Source: Epiperipatus broadwayi
Taxonomy: Eukaryota; Onychophora; Udeonychophora; Euonychophora; Peripatidae
NCBI GenBank assembly: GCA_028023455.1
Contig: JAQFVV010012423.1
Coordinates: 8,412,269 to 8,476,268 of the forward strand
Direction: 5' to 3'
Length of the DNA stretch: 64,000 nt
In this document: piece after piece, positions 24,040 through 35,499 of the stretch
Numbering within the stretch: the first letter of the stretch is position 1
Layout of the letters: the number at the start of each line of letters is the position of its first letter
The notes under the pieces: generated by a model
The model's database searches: none
What the model was told of the DNA's origin: nothing
Seen by the model: the letters and a program-made list of their open reading frames with translations, nothing else
Translations under genes and position numbers: made by a program

Positions 24040-24049
24040 GTATACTTGA

Positions 24050-25970
24050 AGTGCAACATAAAAAAAGAATTGATTTTAATTCTGATTCTTTTTCTGTATA
24101 GTAATTTGATTCTATTAATTAATGACAGAGTAGAGGAAAAAAAATTGCTATCTAGGGAATTTAATTTATCCTGCTCAGTCTTCTTCAATAATTACCATTT
24201 ATAGGAATAAAGGGAAATCACCAACAGGCATGTCTTTGAAGAGTAATCACTATGAAAATGAATAGCTATTCCTATCCTGGAAATCAATTTAAGAATTATC
24301 TAAAAACATCTGAAATAATTGTATCATCTTCCATTGATTCATCTTGGTTTAACTAGGATAAATGGAAACTTCAAGCAAATCAACTTTGAATGGTTTTAAA
24401 TTTACACATTTACCATAGAGTTCCTCTGACATGTTAATGAATTTTATGCAAAGAGAATATTGACACTTCAGACAACTATCAGTTTTCAAAAGAAAGTCTA
24501 TTTAAAAAAACTAAATGATAATTGATCTGATTATAATTTTTTTATTTATTAAACTGCACACATTTTATTTTAATTTATCATGATAAAACAATAGTGCATT
24601 AGATATCATTTATTAACTTTTCTTTTTTTTGTTTGTTTAACAAATGCATTTAATGTATATCTGTTATACATATAGTATTTGATAAATGCTAAGCATTAAT
24701 TTATTAACAACTGTCTTTATGAAGATCACTTATAACCACATATAGAAGTATTACTATTATAATTGAAGTTCAACTAATTTCTTTTGATAAATAACTTATA
24801 ATTTAAATGTGAGATATGTTTATTTAGTCTAAAGATACATTTGAAGGGGTGAATTATTCTATTAATATCTTTTCCCAAATGTGTGTGTAAATATATACAT
24901 ATAAGTGAATCCTTTTATCACTCGAGAGCTTGCTTTAAATAATATTAGGATCACTATAGTTTGATGATGACTTATCAATAGACTCAGAATTAAGTGTAAT
25001 GCAGTTGAATATATTAATCTCTTTGGCCGTAATTGAGGATCTTGTAAGGGATTAATTTAAGAAGTTTGTACTTAATATTTCAAGGAGTATAATTTATAAT
25101 ACTTACACTTATAAAACAAATGTAGCTTGCATAATGTGAGGAGAATATTGATATTTAATTTTTTTTAGTTATAAGATTAATGTGATCTTGTTCTTGAAAA
25201 TGTATCTATGATTTTAAACTATCTGATTTTGACATAATACTATTATTAATATTTTCATTATATTATTGCATTTTATTTAATTTTGAAGAACAAGTGATCT
25301 TCATGCAGACATGCATGTATCCTAGTAGATCTGGTTAACTAATGTTAGGAATATGAATGACTTTGAAGTCAAGTGAAAAAAAAAACTTATCAAGGAACAG
25401 ATGTTGAACTTTGTTGTATTATTATTATTGCCATTCAAAAAAACAGAGAAGGTAAATATTTAATCATAAGTAGAAGACATTCCACTTGTTTGACTTAAAG
25501 TAACTTTGCAATTATTTTACCTTTTAATCACATCAGTACATGGAGTCATTGAGCATTGTTAACTTAATCATTTTCCCTGAGAACATCTGAATGCTAATGA
25601 TTTCCTGCACAAATACTAGTAAGTAGCTACATTGTCTCACATTAGTAAATTTAGACATTATACCTTAATTATCTATAGTTAGTTGTTGGAAATATAGATT
25701 CAATAAAATATTCCCTTTGTTTCTATTTTATGTTTAGCATGTTCATGTCTCATGAGTTATTTTGTGCAAATCCCTGAGAGTAGGCAATTTGAAATATTGA
25801 AAGAAAGTTTATGGTTAAACCTATTCTTTTGTACACATCTTGAAGTTACAAGAAGTTGCTTCACAAAAGCTAGTTCATTACATATTAACTTTAGAGCTTA
25901 TACTGCATACCAATATATTTTTGGATATAAAATTTGTGGGATGTAAAAAAGTCTTCTTTGTTGGACCTTT
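24050..25970. other. Intron 1 sequence without recognised gene
   Basis: The open stretch at 25752-25946 has no family motif and no coding context. Confidence 0.4.
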
Positions 25971-25977
25971 GCACATA

Positions 25978-26625
25978 CACACCTTATATACCATTACAAT
26001 ATAAATATATATAATGTTAAACACAATTGTTTTTAAATGATATATGCAGTTACAGTAAATAATACACTCTTCTATTTTATACAAGAAAATGAATCATTTT
26101 CTTATTGGTTCTCTTTGTATATAAAAAAGATTGTATTGAATACTTAAGATAGAGAGCATGAATATTAATCAATTCAATTATTTATTGTAAGATTCATTAA
26201 ACAGGTTGATTTTTTATTAACATAGTAAAGATATTCCTTTTATATATACATATAACTTTGTAATAAATATTTAAATGATTTATATATAATAAAATAATTC
26301 ACAATGTGAATATAAATATAATATGAAACACAATCATTTTTCAAAATAGTAAATGCAGTTATAGTAAACAGTAACCATCTCACTTCAATATTCAACAATT
26401 GATTTTTAAAAAAAAAATCAATCTGTTTAATAAATATCTTACAATAATTAGACTAATTAATATTTACATTCTCTGTCTTAAGTATTCAAGACAATTTTCT
26501 TTATATACAAAGAGAATTAATAAGAAAGTGATTTCATTTTCTTATTATCATGTTGTTGAATATTGAAGTGAGACTGTACTATTTAAAAACAATTGTGTTT
26601 AATGTTAGGCATACATATATATAAA
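25978..26625. repeat. Diverged foldback with an internal direct copy
   Basis: About 26009-26225 is repeated in reverse complement at about 26395-26615. Examples are AACACAATTGTTTTTAAATG against TTTAAAAACAATTGTGTTTA, TTCTCTTTGTATATAAA against TTTATATACAAAGAGAA, and a TAAACAGGTTGATTTTT match. A third, direct copy of the left part (AAACACAATCATTTTTCAAA with AAATGCAGTTATAGTAAACA) lies at about 26326-26372. Several substitutions and indels, so it is older than the other foldbacks. Confidence 0.65.
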
Positions 26626-26629
26626 GAGA

Positions 26630-27715
26630 TTCCACCTTTATTGTTAAAAGGAGGTAGCCTTGACAAGAGTTTGAAATTGTTGATTGTTATTAATATTGGT
26701 AATGTCTAAGTGTTAATTGATATTTAATGAATACATATATATATATATGTTCATGTTGTGAATTACTTTATTACACACATATATATATTTTCCAAGTGGA
26801 CAATTTTTTGAATCCATATTAACAGACTTTCTGATAATTACTAAGCAAATCAAAACAACAGCACATGACTACTAAATCATACTTACAATGTGCATGAATA
26901 GTGTAATCCGTCCTAGATTGATTTAGAACCATCCTTGTAAATTTTTATCAGTCACTGGATTGTATATATTTCTTTAGTAATTATCTTTATTTCCACAATA
27001 CTGTTTAAACTCCTGACTTGCAATTTCAAACACTGTAAAATTTTGAGCTCAGAACATATGGATCCAATATTAAACCTTTGAGTGGCACTATTGTATGGAG
27101 AGAGTTTTGCCTATTTAAATCCAATACTAAACTTATATATGTGATTTTTTCTCATTTTGTCAAAGTGTTCAAAGGTACTTACAATTAGAATATAGCTTAG
27201 ATAATTGAAAATGATATTGTTAATATTTCAGATGAATTTTATGAAATTTTTTTCATTCAGCCATTTTTAGCCATGATATCTCTTTACTCTTATACTAACA
27301 AAAAACTATTGTTATTGCTGCCTTTTTGCAATATTTTGCACTTTTAATGATGTATTAGAATGAAGCTGTATTAAAATCTATTAATAATAATCAAAATTTC
27401 AACTTTTATTTATAAACCAAACTTATTTTTAAACATAAACAGTCTCAGTCACCACTTCAATTTTCTTTTATTGAAATACTATACTTATATTATAGTTTAT
27501 AAGATTTAGCCTTAGATATTTGAGATTATTGATTTAATTTTTTTTCTTTTTCTGTTGCATGGTTGTTCATTATTTAACAATAATCTAAATATGAGTAGAA
27601 CATAAAAAAAAGTTGGAAGAATATATTTATAGAATTTGAAAAATATACTTTTATAAAAAATTACGATCACATGCAGACAAAAATCCATACTATTAATATA
27701 CTTTTCCCCAAAATA
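26630..27715. other. Intron 1 sequence without recognised gene
   Basis: No gene or element recognised. An alternating AT run lies at about 26732-26750. Confidence 0.4.
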
Positions 27716-27718
27716 TAG

Positions 27719-28262
27719 ATATAAGTTAGGGACCCAAAAATAATTGGAATTTTGTAATAAAAAATTGTATATTTATTTTTAGGTGCTGCAAATTGAATCA
27801 CTTTAAAAAGTATAATCTATTCAATGCAATGCGCCAGTCTAAACCTGTTTGTCACTTTTTGTAGTAGTCTGGAAAAACTTACAAAGTGATGCAATCATTC
27901 CACCCACTCCAGTTCTAAGTTCATAAAAAAAATTGAGACATTTTATTCATGAAATTAAAAAAAATTGCATGAAGGGAGATTGAGTGAATATGGTTGATAG
28001 ATAAGTTGGGTCATGCTGGATTTAATTAAAAAGTGTTTCACATCCAAGATTTTGAGAGATGACACTTTGTTGGGGTGGAGTTTGCACTGTCTTCTTTGAC
28101 ACAAAATGGAATGTTTACCTTTTACTACATCACATAAATGTTTCAGAACTTGCAGATAAAATGCATGACCATTACAAATTAAATTTGAGAGAAAAAATGC
28201 CATTTGCATAAAAAGAAATCAATGTTGTTTTGACTTTGGACTTAACTTGTTAAGCTTTTCAG
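27719..28262 (-). pseudogene. mariner transposase relic
   Basis: Minus-strand translation with one frameshift gives SKVKTTLISFYANGIF (about 28262-28200) and then FYLQVLKHLCDVVKGKHSIL, followed by LHPNKVSS and LIYQPYSLNLPSCNFF in the 84-codon stretch at 27955-28209. These match the mariner blocks VMLTVFFDxxGVVHxEF, YLEVLKRLRDAVRRKR, LHHDNAPAH and PPYSPDLAPCDFF. In the HDN and D(34) blocks the catalytic Asp residues are lost (HPN; LPSCNFF for APCDFF). The sequence near 27725-27755 (TTAGGGACCCAAAAATAATT) resembles a mariner terminal repeat and may mark the element's 3' end. Confidence 0.75.
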
Positions 28263-28766
28263 GGACATAATAAATTTAACATTTCAATTAAAATACTCAT
28301 AATCTTGTATTTTTACAGCATTAGCTTGCTTATAATCTGTTTCAAGCGTTACTTCCTGGCTGTTTTCTGGAAACAACAGAATTTCACATTGCTCAAACAT
28401 TTCAACCATTATAAAAAAATTGACATATGTGAAATACACTTTACAAAAAAATGTGCTACATGGCCCCACAATTTTACATGGTGATGTTATTTTTCAGATT
28501 GATGTAGAAGGATTCCTGCAAGAAGTATGTAATTGCAAAAGTATATACTACAACAGGTGCTCAAATCAGAAAATGATTCCAGTTATTTTTGGCTACCCCT
28601 CATATATGGTATTTTATTAATGATAGTTAATTAAATTACTTTCTTACTATAAATATCTTTGCATATTCAATTATTTAAGATTTTTATTTAATAACATCTA
28701 TTATTAGTCATACATTTATATGTATGTATGTATATATAATACTCACTCTTGGTGTTTTTTTTTTAG

Positions 28767-28978
28767 GTACCACTTGGATGCAAGAAATTCTTTATTTAAT
28801 AGTTAGTGAATGTAATTTTGAGAAAGCTAAAAACCTTAGTTTATATGTGCGGGTCCCTTTTCTAGACTATAACAAAAAAGAATACAGTGCAATAGAAAAA
28901 TTAATAGCACCTAGATTAATTAAAAGTCATTTACCTTATCATCTTATTCCTAAAGATATTTTTGACAAAAAATGTAAG
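28767..28978 (+). CDS. SULT-family sulfotransferase, coding exon 2
   Basis: Residues 99 (end) to 169. The acceptor is a T-rich tract plus AG at 28765-28766; the first two bases finish the Gly codon, so the join reads PKSGTTWMQE, the complete 5'-PSB loop. Downstream, APRLIKSHLP carries H153, in the position of the catalytic base His (SULT1A1 His108). Exon length is 212 bp, close to the sum of two vertebrate SULT1 exons at this place, so an intron may be absent here. The donor is AAG|GTAATA, phase 0. The open reading continues past the donor, but the protein there stops resembling SULT. Confidence 0.95.
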
Positions 28979-29312
28979 GTAATATATTTCTCTTTGTACT
29001 TATATATTTTTTTTTTCACACACACACATAAAATTTGCAATCTTTATTTTAATTTTATGTACGTAAATAAGGCATTTTTTTTTTTGTTTGAATTGGTAAT
29101 CCTAAATATGCTGTGATAGCTCTGATGATGAATTATGAACTAAAATATATCACAGTGATGATAATTGGGGATTTTTTGAATTATACTATTTAGATTTAAT
29201 ATTACGGTACTGTATTTTAATAGTCCATTTCAAAAATTAAAATACAAACTTTAAATTATATATGTTCATAAAAATATTTTCATAGGTTGCAGATATAAAA
29301 ATATATTTTACA

Positions 29313-30014
29313 GGTTCATCCATGTAAGATTTTAATTTAAAAATTCCAACATTTCGACTTGATTACACAAACCTTCAACTGGGAAATGAAAACTTTATAA
29401 TTGTAGAGGCGCTGTAAACAGTGTTAATAAAAATAGCTATAGAGACACTGGAGACTCCACAACTAAAAATCGGTGAATGAAATTGAAAAAAAAAATTGAA
29501 AAAACAATAATAAATAAAAATTTAGGGAATTTTTTTTTTTTTACACATTTCTCGACGCAATTTACTCTTTTTAATATCTCAATAGCTTCTCTGATCTTAC
29601 ATTGGTGCAGGTTTTTACATCCATATAGGATATTGGTCTTAGAAAAATCAGTATTGTGACCTGAATCTATAGCATGGATTGAGAGTGCTGATGATGATGG
29701 ATGTTGTTTAACTGCATTAGCATATTTATTTCTTCTAGCACTGATGCAATGATTGCTCATACCTACATAAAAAGATTCGCAAACATCACATGAAATTTCA
29801 TAAATTCCTTGAGCCTCAAGAGGATTGAATCTTTAAGCTTGGTTAGAAAATTACTAATTTTTTGATAAGGTGCTTATGCTGTCTTTATGTCATAGCATTT
29901 TAGGATATGACCTATACTGTCTAAGGTTTCTTTTATATAAGGCATACAAACCCCAATAGTTGTTTCTTTTTTTTTGTTTTTTATTTTTATTTTTAGCTAG
30001 AAATAAGGCTTGAT
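29313..30014 (-). repeat. Inverted terminal copy of the Penelope-like element
   Basis: Reverse complement of 31281-32013. The outer ends read GGTTCATCCATGTAAGATTT and the complement of ACATGAATGAACC. The minus strand carries the same C-terminal endonuclease coding (SNHCISARRNKYANAVKQH and IREAIEILKR in 29437-29760) as the main copy. Penelope-like elements often carry such inverted or direct terminal copies (pseudo-LTRs). Identity is high but not perfect. Confidence 0.8.
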
Positions 30015-31280
30015 ATATATATTTTTTCTTTTCTACAGATGAGTTTTCAATTTTAGAAAAAGATTTTAATTTTGCAATAACACCTTCCCGAATACCATTT
30101 GAAAAAAATATTTGTGATGTTGAATAGACTCTTGAAAAAATAGATCCTTCAATAGTTGATACAGCTAGAGTAGAGATTTGTAATATTTTTAAAAAAGCTA
30201 AACTTCCTAGGAATAATATATCAAAGAAAGTAAGACATGCCTTACATAACCTAAAATCAGATAAATCAGTTGTTAGACTTCCGGCTGATACAGGTAATGC
30301 TATGGATCGTGACACATATAATAATAAAATCTTAGTTTTATTAAATGATAAAATTTATATAAAATCTAAAAGATATCATACAATTTATTTAGAAAAAAAA
30401 ACTAAAGCAATCATTAATAAATCACCAATTGAAAAAAGTATAAAAAAATAAAATTATTCCTCATGAGAAATCGAGTGTCTGTTCAAAATGTTATGGGCTT
30501 TCTAAAATATATAAAGCAAATACTACTCTTCATCCAATAGTAAGTGCAATAGGATTGATTACTCACACTTTAGCTAGGTTTCTATCTGATTTAGTAAAAC
30601 CTACAATCCCATTCATTAAGACATACATTAAGAACTCAATACATTTTGTTTACCTTTTAAAAAATTTAAAAGTTAATATAGCTTTGAATATCATTTCTCA
30701 ACGATGCAATTTGCCTGACTATATTTTTGCTTTGGCTAAATATTGTCTTTCAAACATAATTCATATATGATGGACAATATTGTAAACAACTTTTGGTACT
30801 CCTATGGGTTCTCGTATTTCAGGAGTAATAGCTGATTTGTTTATGGAACATATAGAAACTCATGCCATAGAATCAGCACCTTTGAAACCTTTTGTTTGGT
30901 TGAGATGTATAGATAACACATTTGTTATCTGGCAACATGATAAAAATAAATTGGGATAATTTTTTATTACATTTAAATAATATCCATCCTAATATTACAT
31001 TTACAATGGAAATAGAATCTGATGAGAAACTTCCCTTTCTTAATGTTCTTGTCATCAAGAAACAAAATAATTTTTTATCATTCTCAATTTTCAGAAAAGC
31101 TATATATATTGACAGGTACCTCCAATTTTCATCTCATCATCATCCAGCTCAGATATTTTCTGTAGTCAAAACACTATTTACCAGAGCAATTAACCTTTCA
31201 GATAAGTCATATCTAAAAGAAAAAATACATATATAAATAATGTTTTGTTAGCAAATAGTTGTAATTAAAAAATTATACAT
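30015..31280 (+). pseudogene. Penelope-like element reverse transcriptase
   Basis: Frames with a few stops give the N-terminal PLE block (FNFAITPSRIPFEKNI, later HALHNLKSDKSVVRLPADTG then NAMDRDTYNNKILVLL near 30240-30340). YGLSKIYKANTTLHPIVSAI near 30490-30555 is the PLE form of RT motif 2 (YGLPKIHK...LRPIVS). GTPMGSRISGVIADLFMEHI lies near 30797-30855, and RCIDNTFVIW lies near 30903-30932 where the family has RYVDDTFVIW, so the catalytic YVDD is CIDN. NITFTMEIESDEKLPFLNVL (about 30985-31045) follows. Pieces on both sides are open for 60-140 codons, so this copy decayed fairly recently, but it cannot be active. Confidence 0.85.
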
Positions 31281-32013
31281 CATGCCTTATTTCAAGCTAA
31301 AAATAAAAATAAAAAAGAAAAAGAAGAATCAACTATTAGGGTTTGTATGCCTTATATAAAAGAAACCACAGACAGTATTGGACATATCCCAAAACGTTAT
31401 GACATAAAGATAGCAAATGCTCCTTATCAAAAAATTAGTAATTTTCTAATCAAGCCTAAAGATTCAATCCCTCATGGGGCTCAAGGAGTTTATGAAGTTT
31501 TATGTGGTGTTTGTAAGTCTTTTTATGTAGGTATGGACAATCTTCACATCAGTTCTAGAAGGAATGAACATGCTAATGCAGTGAAACAACATTCATCATC
31601 ATCAGTATTCTTGATCCATGCTATGGATTCAGATCACAATATTGATTTTTCTAAGACCAGTATCCCATACAGATGTAAAAACTTACACCAATGTAAGATC
31701 AGAGAAGCTATTGAGATACTAAAAAGACCAAATTGTGTGAACAAATGCAATGACACATGTAAACTTCCTCCTATTTAGAAAAATTTTTTTAAAAACAAAT
31801 TTCCCTGAATTTTTATTTATTATTATTTTTTCATTTTTTTTTCAATTTTATACACCTATTTTTAGTTGTGGAGTTTCCTGTCTCTACAACTATGTTTATT
31901 AACACTGTTTACAGTGCTTCTACAATTATAAAGTTTTCATTTCCCAGTTGAGGGCTTGTGTGATCAAGTCGAAATGTTGGAGTTTTTAAATTAAAATGTT
32001 ACATGAATGAACC
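31281..32013 (+). pseudogene. Penelope-like element GIY-YIG endonuclease and 3' end
   Basis: An open 143-codon stretch (31347-31778) ends the element's protein. GVYEVLCGVCKSFYVG is the GIY-YIG signature (GVY...YVG), followed by SSRRNEHANAVKQH with the conserved Arg and His, and a basic cysteine-bearing tail ending NKCNDTCKLPPI. In PLEs this nuclease nicks target DNA for priming. After the stop, 31779-32013 is AT-rich 3' sequence carrying a stem-loop plus GAAA (GGCTTG/CAAGTC at 31953-31970, GAAA at 31971) that resembles a degenerate hammerhead core. The element lies in intron 2, same strand as the host gene. Confidence 0.85.
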
Positions 32014-32065
32014 AGCAAAATATGTTTTATATATACTGTATATAACAACAAATAATCAAACTTGA

Positions 32066-32900
32066 CGACAAGAGTAGCTCTCCACTCTAATGACATCTAA
32101 TTTATCAGATGTTTATAAAATTGCTATTTTTAGTATTAGTTTCTGACTTTTGTCTTTATCAGTGAAGTCTGGGTTTCAAAGTTAAAATGAATGCAAATAT
32201 ACAGTAATCTATCTTTAATAGCATTTTAGCTGTCAAGTTAAAAACTTGAAATTGAAATAAATCTAAAATTTTGAATCCAAATCAACATGTTTGAACAGTT
32301 CTATACATCTGAAACTGGTATCTTCAGTTCTTCAGTAACTGTTGTTACTTTATTCCCATGGGTAGGAATGTTTATAATAACAACAAATCACTAAACTACC
32401 ATCTTAAGACAATATGTGATATGATGCACTGGACTTCTCCTTATACAAAGTCAGGAGTCTCTCAGCCACTATGCCCAGAGAAACCTGTTAGCCACTTTAC
32501 CTTCCCTTTCCATTTCTCACACTGTCTTCTCTATCCTGCTCCATTTCATTTCCATGACACAATCTTTGTCAATTCCATGCCCTTTATATTAAATCCCCCT
32601 TCCCAAACCCAGCATAAAAACCAAGCATTCACTTCTCTGTAAAATCATTTTGTTTATATTTAATCTTCCATAACTTCATTATTCATATGTGCTTTCAGAC
32701 ATTTACATTCAATTAATAGATGCTTAATATGATAATATAAGAGCAGCTCTGCACTCTAATGCTATTTATTGTAAGTTTTGATAATCAGTGATTACCAGAT
32801 GCATATAAAATCCCCATTATTGATATTTAAATATAAAACTCACACTCCACCATAAATTCTTGATTCATATTGCTGGTTCAACATGAAATGCATACTTATG
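32066..32900 (+). repeat. Pair of diverged direct repeats about 670 bp apart
   Basis: AAGAGTAGCTCTCCACTCTAATG (32069-32091) recurs as AAGAGCAGCTCTGCACTCTAATG (about 32739-32761). Both are followed by a CAGATG(T/C)(T/A)TATAAAAT stretch. Between them lies a pyrimidine-rich open stretch (32358-32642) with no recognisable motif. They could be the termini of an unidentified element. Confidence 0.35.
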
Positions 32901-33429
32901 TGTCATTTGTTTTTATTTGCAAGTTTTAAAAATGTAGTGGTCAAATGAATGAAAGTCTAAAAAAGATATTCACATGGGGTAAAAGGTGAAATTTCATGCA
33001 TTTATATTTATTTAAAAATCTTTATCTGAGATTTAAAGTTTGGACAAATAATCTCTAGCTTTTTGTATTTTTAAAATGGAAAGACTTGTAAATATTTTCC
33101 TTATACATAAGAAATAATAATAAATTAACTGATCTTTCCTTTACTTTTTTTCTTTCCAAGAGTATAGTAGCAATAACTTTAGTTTCATGTTAATAGAAAA
33201 TTTTAAAAAATCTGGTTACCTATTATCTTAATTATTTTTAAAGAAATTTAATGAGTATTATAATTATTATATGCTTTATACAAAATATAATTTATGGTGA
33301 AAGACCAAGGAATCCTCACTGAACAAAAGCTATATTAAAAAAATGTTCAAAAATCTTGTTATATATGCGGAGATGATCTGTCAGAAATATATGGGTGGTT
33401 GCATTATAACTTTTTTTTTTTTTTTTAAT

Positions 33430-34150
33430 AATAAAATAATTGTAATATGTAAAAGTGTGTACACATCATCATCAGAAATGTTGAACTTAATGTCCATAAT
33501 TATATAATGTTTTCTCTACCAATTTTCTTCAGTTTTGTTTTTTGCAAGAATGCTGAATTTATATGTGAATTAGCTGCACCATTCTTTAATGTCATCTATC
33601 CATATTTTATGGAATATTTCACTTTTATCTATACTCTGCATAATGCCAAAAAATTAGGGATTTTAGTTTGATTATCATTTATTCAATATATATGCCCAAA
33701 CAATTATACTTTTTTTTTTTAAACTTTCAACAATTTTTTTTCATTTATTCATTATTTTTGTACAGTTCTTTATTGGAAACTTTCTGTCTATTTCCAATTT
33801 TCAATCGCTTTTAGTAGCAAGTTGTTTCAAATGTACAAATTCTTCTTACTGAATGCTTATCATCATTCATATTTTATAATGATATAATACACTAATAATC
33901 ATATATGCATTTAATAATCTAATTTGGTTTATGATCTGATGTTATTGGCTGTTTAAATTTTGTCTATGCCTTGTAGACATGATATTATTCAAGCTATTCT
34001 TAATTTTATATGTTATAGACAGCCAATATTACTAGTGATATAACTTATAATATATGCTCTACAAAATTTTCCATTTTGTCTAGTTCAGTTCCATCAGTTT
34101 TGATTTCTTTCATAACTTTTTCTTTTAGGTTTATGAAACCTATACCAAAG
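33430..34150 (-). pseudogene. RTE/BovB-like LINE C-terminal relic
   Basis: Minus-strand translation with stops gives KEKVMKEIKTDGTELDKMEN near 34135-34070, matching the EEIKxDGTELExVxxFxYLG block after the RT domain. Near 33625-33570 it gives HKIWIDDIKEW, matching the RWxDDIKxW block at the C-terminus of this LINE type. The 450 bp between are highly decayed. Confidence 0.5.
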
Positions 34151-35142
34151 AAAATTATAGTTAGTTTATTCAGAGCAAGTGAAAGTCAAGTCAATCATTT
34201 ATACCAAGATGATTTTCAGAATAAATTGCAGCTATTTTGAGGAAGAAAACTGTGATAATTTATGAAATACTTCCTGATAAATCAATTAGGAGGATGCATC
34301 ATTTTTAAAACACAGATTTAATAAATAGATTACATACATAAAGAAAAATAATTTTCTAGAATAGCAGTTACTCCAGAACAACAGAATATAAAAAGTATAT
34401 ATAAATTTGCTTCATTATAACTAATATTCATCTGATAAACATTAATAATTCTTATTTACATATTTAAATAGAAGATTTTTAGTACTTTGTGTGAAAATAG
34501 TTCAAATGGACATAAAAAAAGCAGACTTCTACTAGTTGTTTTTGCTGAACAAACAACATAATATTATAATCTATTTGAAGTAAATGTAAAACAGTTGGTG
34601 AAAAGATGATTGAAGAACAAAATCTAACAGCCCTTCATAACTTCCCAATTTCTGGATTGGTATGATTTTGAGTTTATTCCCATTCCTTGTTTACTTTAGT
34701 TTAGATTATATAGATACTTATTTATCAATTAGTATTGAATTGTTTGCAAGACTAGCTATGGAATATTTATATGAAAGAAAAATTCTGAGCTAAATAACAT
34801 TTTTTTGATAGTTATTTAGTTTGGGTTCAAACTCAAATCATAGGTATGGCAATTTGGATTTAATTCATCTGTCTACGTGAAAGAAAAATCCTAAACCAGT
34901 TGAAAGATTTTTTTATTTTGCTTATTTGATTTGAATGCAAACTCAGATCATAGGTATGACAATGATGCCCTATCATATGTGAATACCTTTTCAGGCCAAT
35001 TAAGCTTCATTTGATTTATGATTTATGATTCAGTACACCTATAACATTCAAATCTTTGTAACCACAGGGTTTATTTCAAATGAAACAAAAAAAAAAACCT
35101 ACAAGAAATACTGATAAGACAATTGTATTTCCAAAAAATAAA
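34150..35142. other. Intron 2 sequence without recognised gene
   Basis: A short direct repeat is visible: ACTCA(A/G)ATCATAGGTATG(G/A)CAAT near 34831-34852 and again near 34941-34962, each after a block with GAAAGAAAAAT. This is a local duplication of about 110 bp. Confidence 0.45.
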
Positions 35143-35499
35143 TTACATATTGATTTATGTAATATTTAAAACAGCATTACGCTGTTGCACATGCGCTTTG
35201 AAGATTTTAACTATAAATGAATGAATACTAACACTCAACCACATGATAAAGTCTTTGGAAAAGATAGAATGGCCATTCTATCTTTTCCAAAGACTTTATC
35301 ACGTGGTTGAGTGTTAGTATTCATTCATTTATAGTTAAAATCTTTTCCAAAGACTTTATCATGTGGTTGAGTGTTAGTATTCATTCATTTATAGTTAAAA
35401 TCTTCAAAGCGCATGTGCAACAGCATAATGCTGTTTTAAATATTACAGTTTTCAAACATCGCGCTATATAAAAATGATTTATTTACATATTGATTTATG
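35143..35499. repeat. Zero-loop palindrome with flanking 17-bp direct repeats
   Basis: Arms 35159-35272 (114 bp) and 35273-35446 (174 bp) meet at GAATGGCCATTC without any loop. The right arm is longer by exactly 60 bp because 35281-35340 is duplicated as 35341-35400 with a single C/T difference. TTACATATTGATTTATG occurs at 35143-35159 and 35483-35499, a 17-bp direct repeat that looks like a target-site duplication. No coding capacity. Confidence 0.9.

Noticed and set aside
29890-30315. 141-codon minus-strand open frame
   Set aside because: It is the antisense of the N-terminal part of the Penelope-like RT, whose plus-strand reading matches the family.
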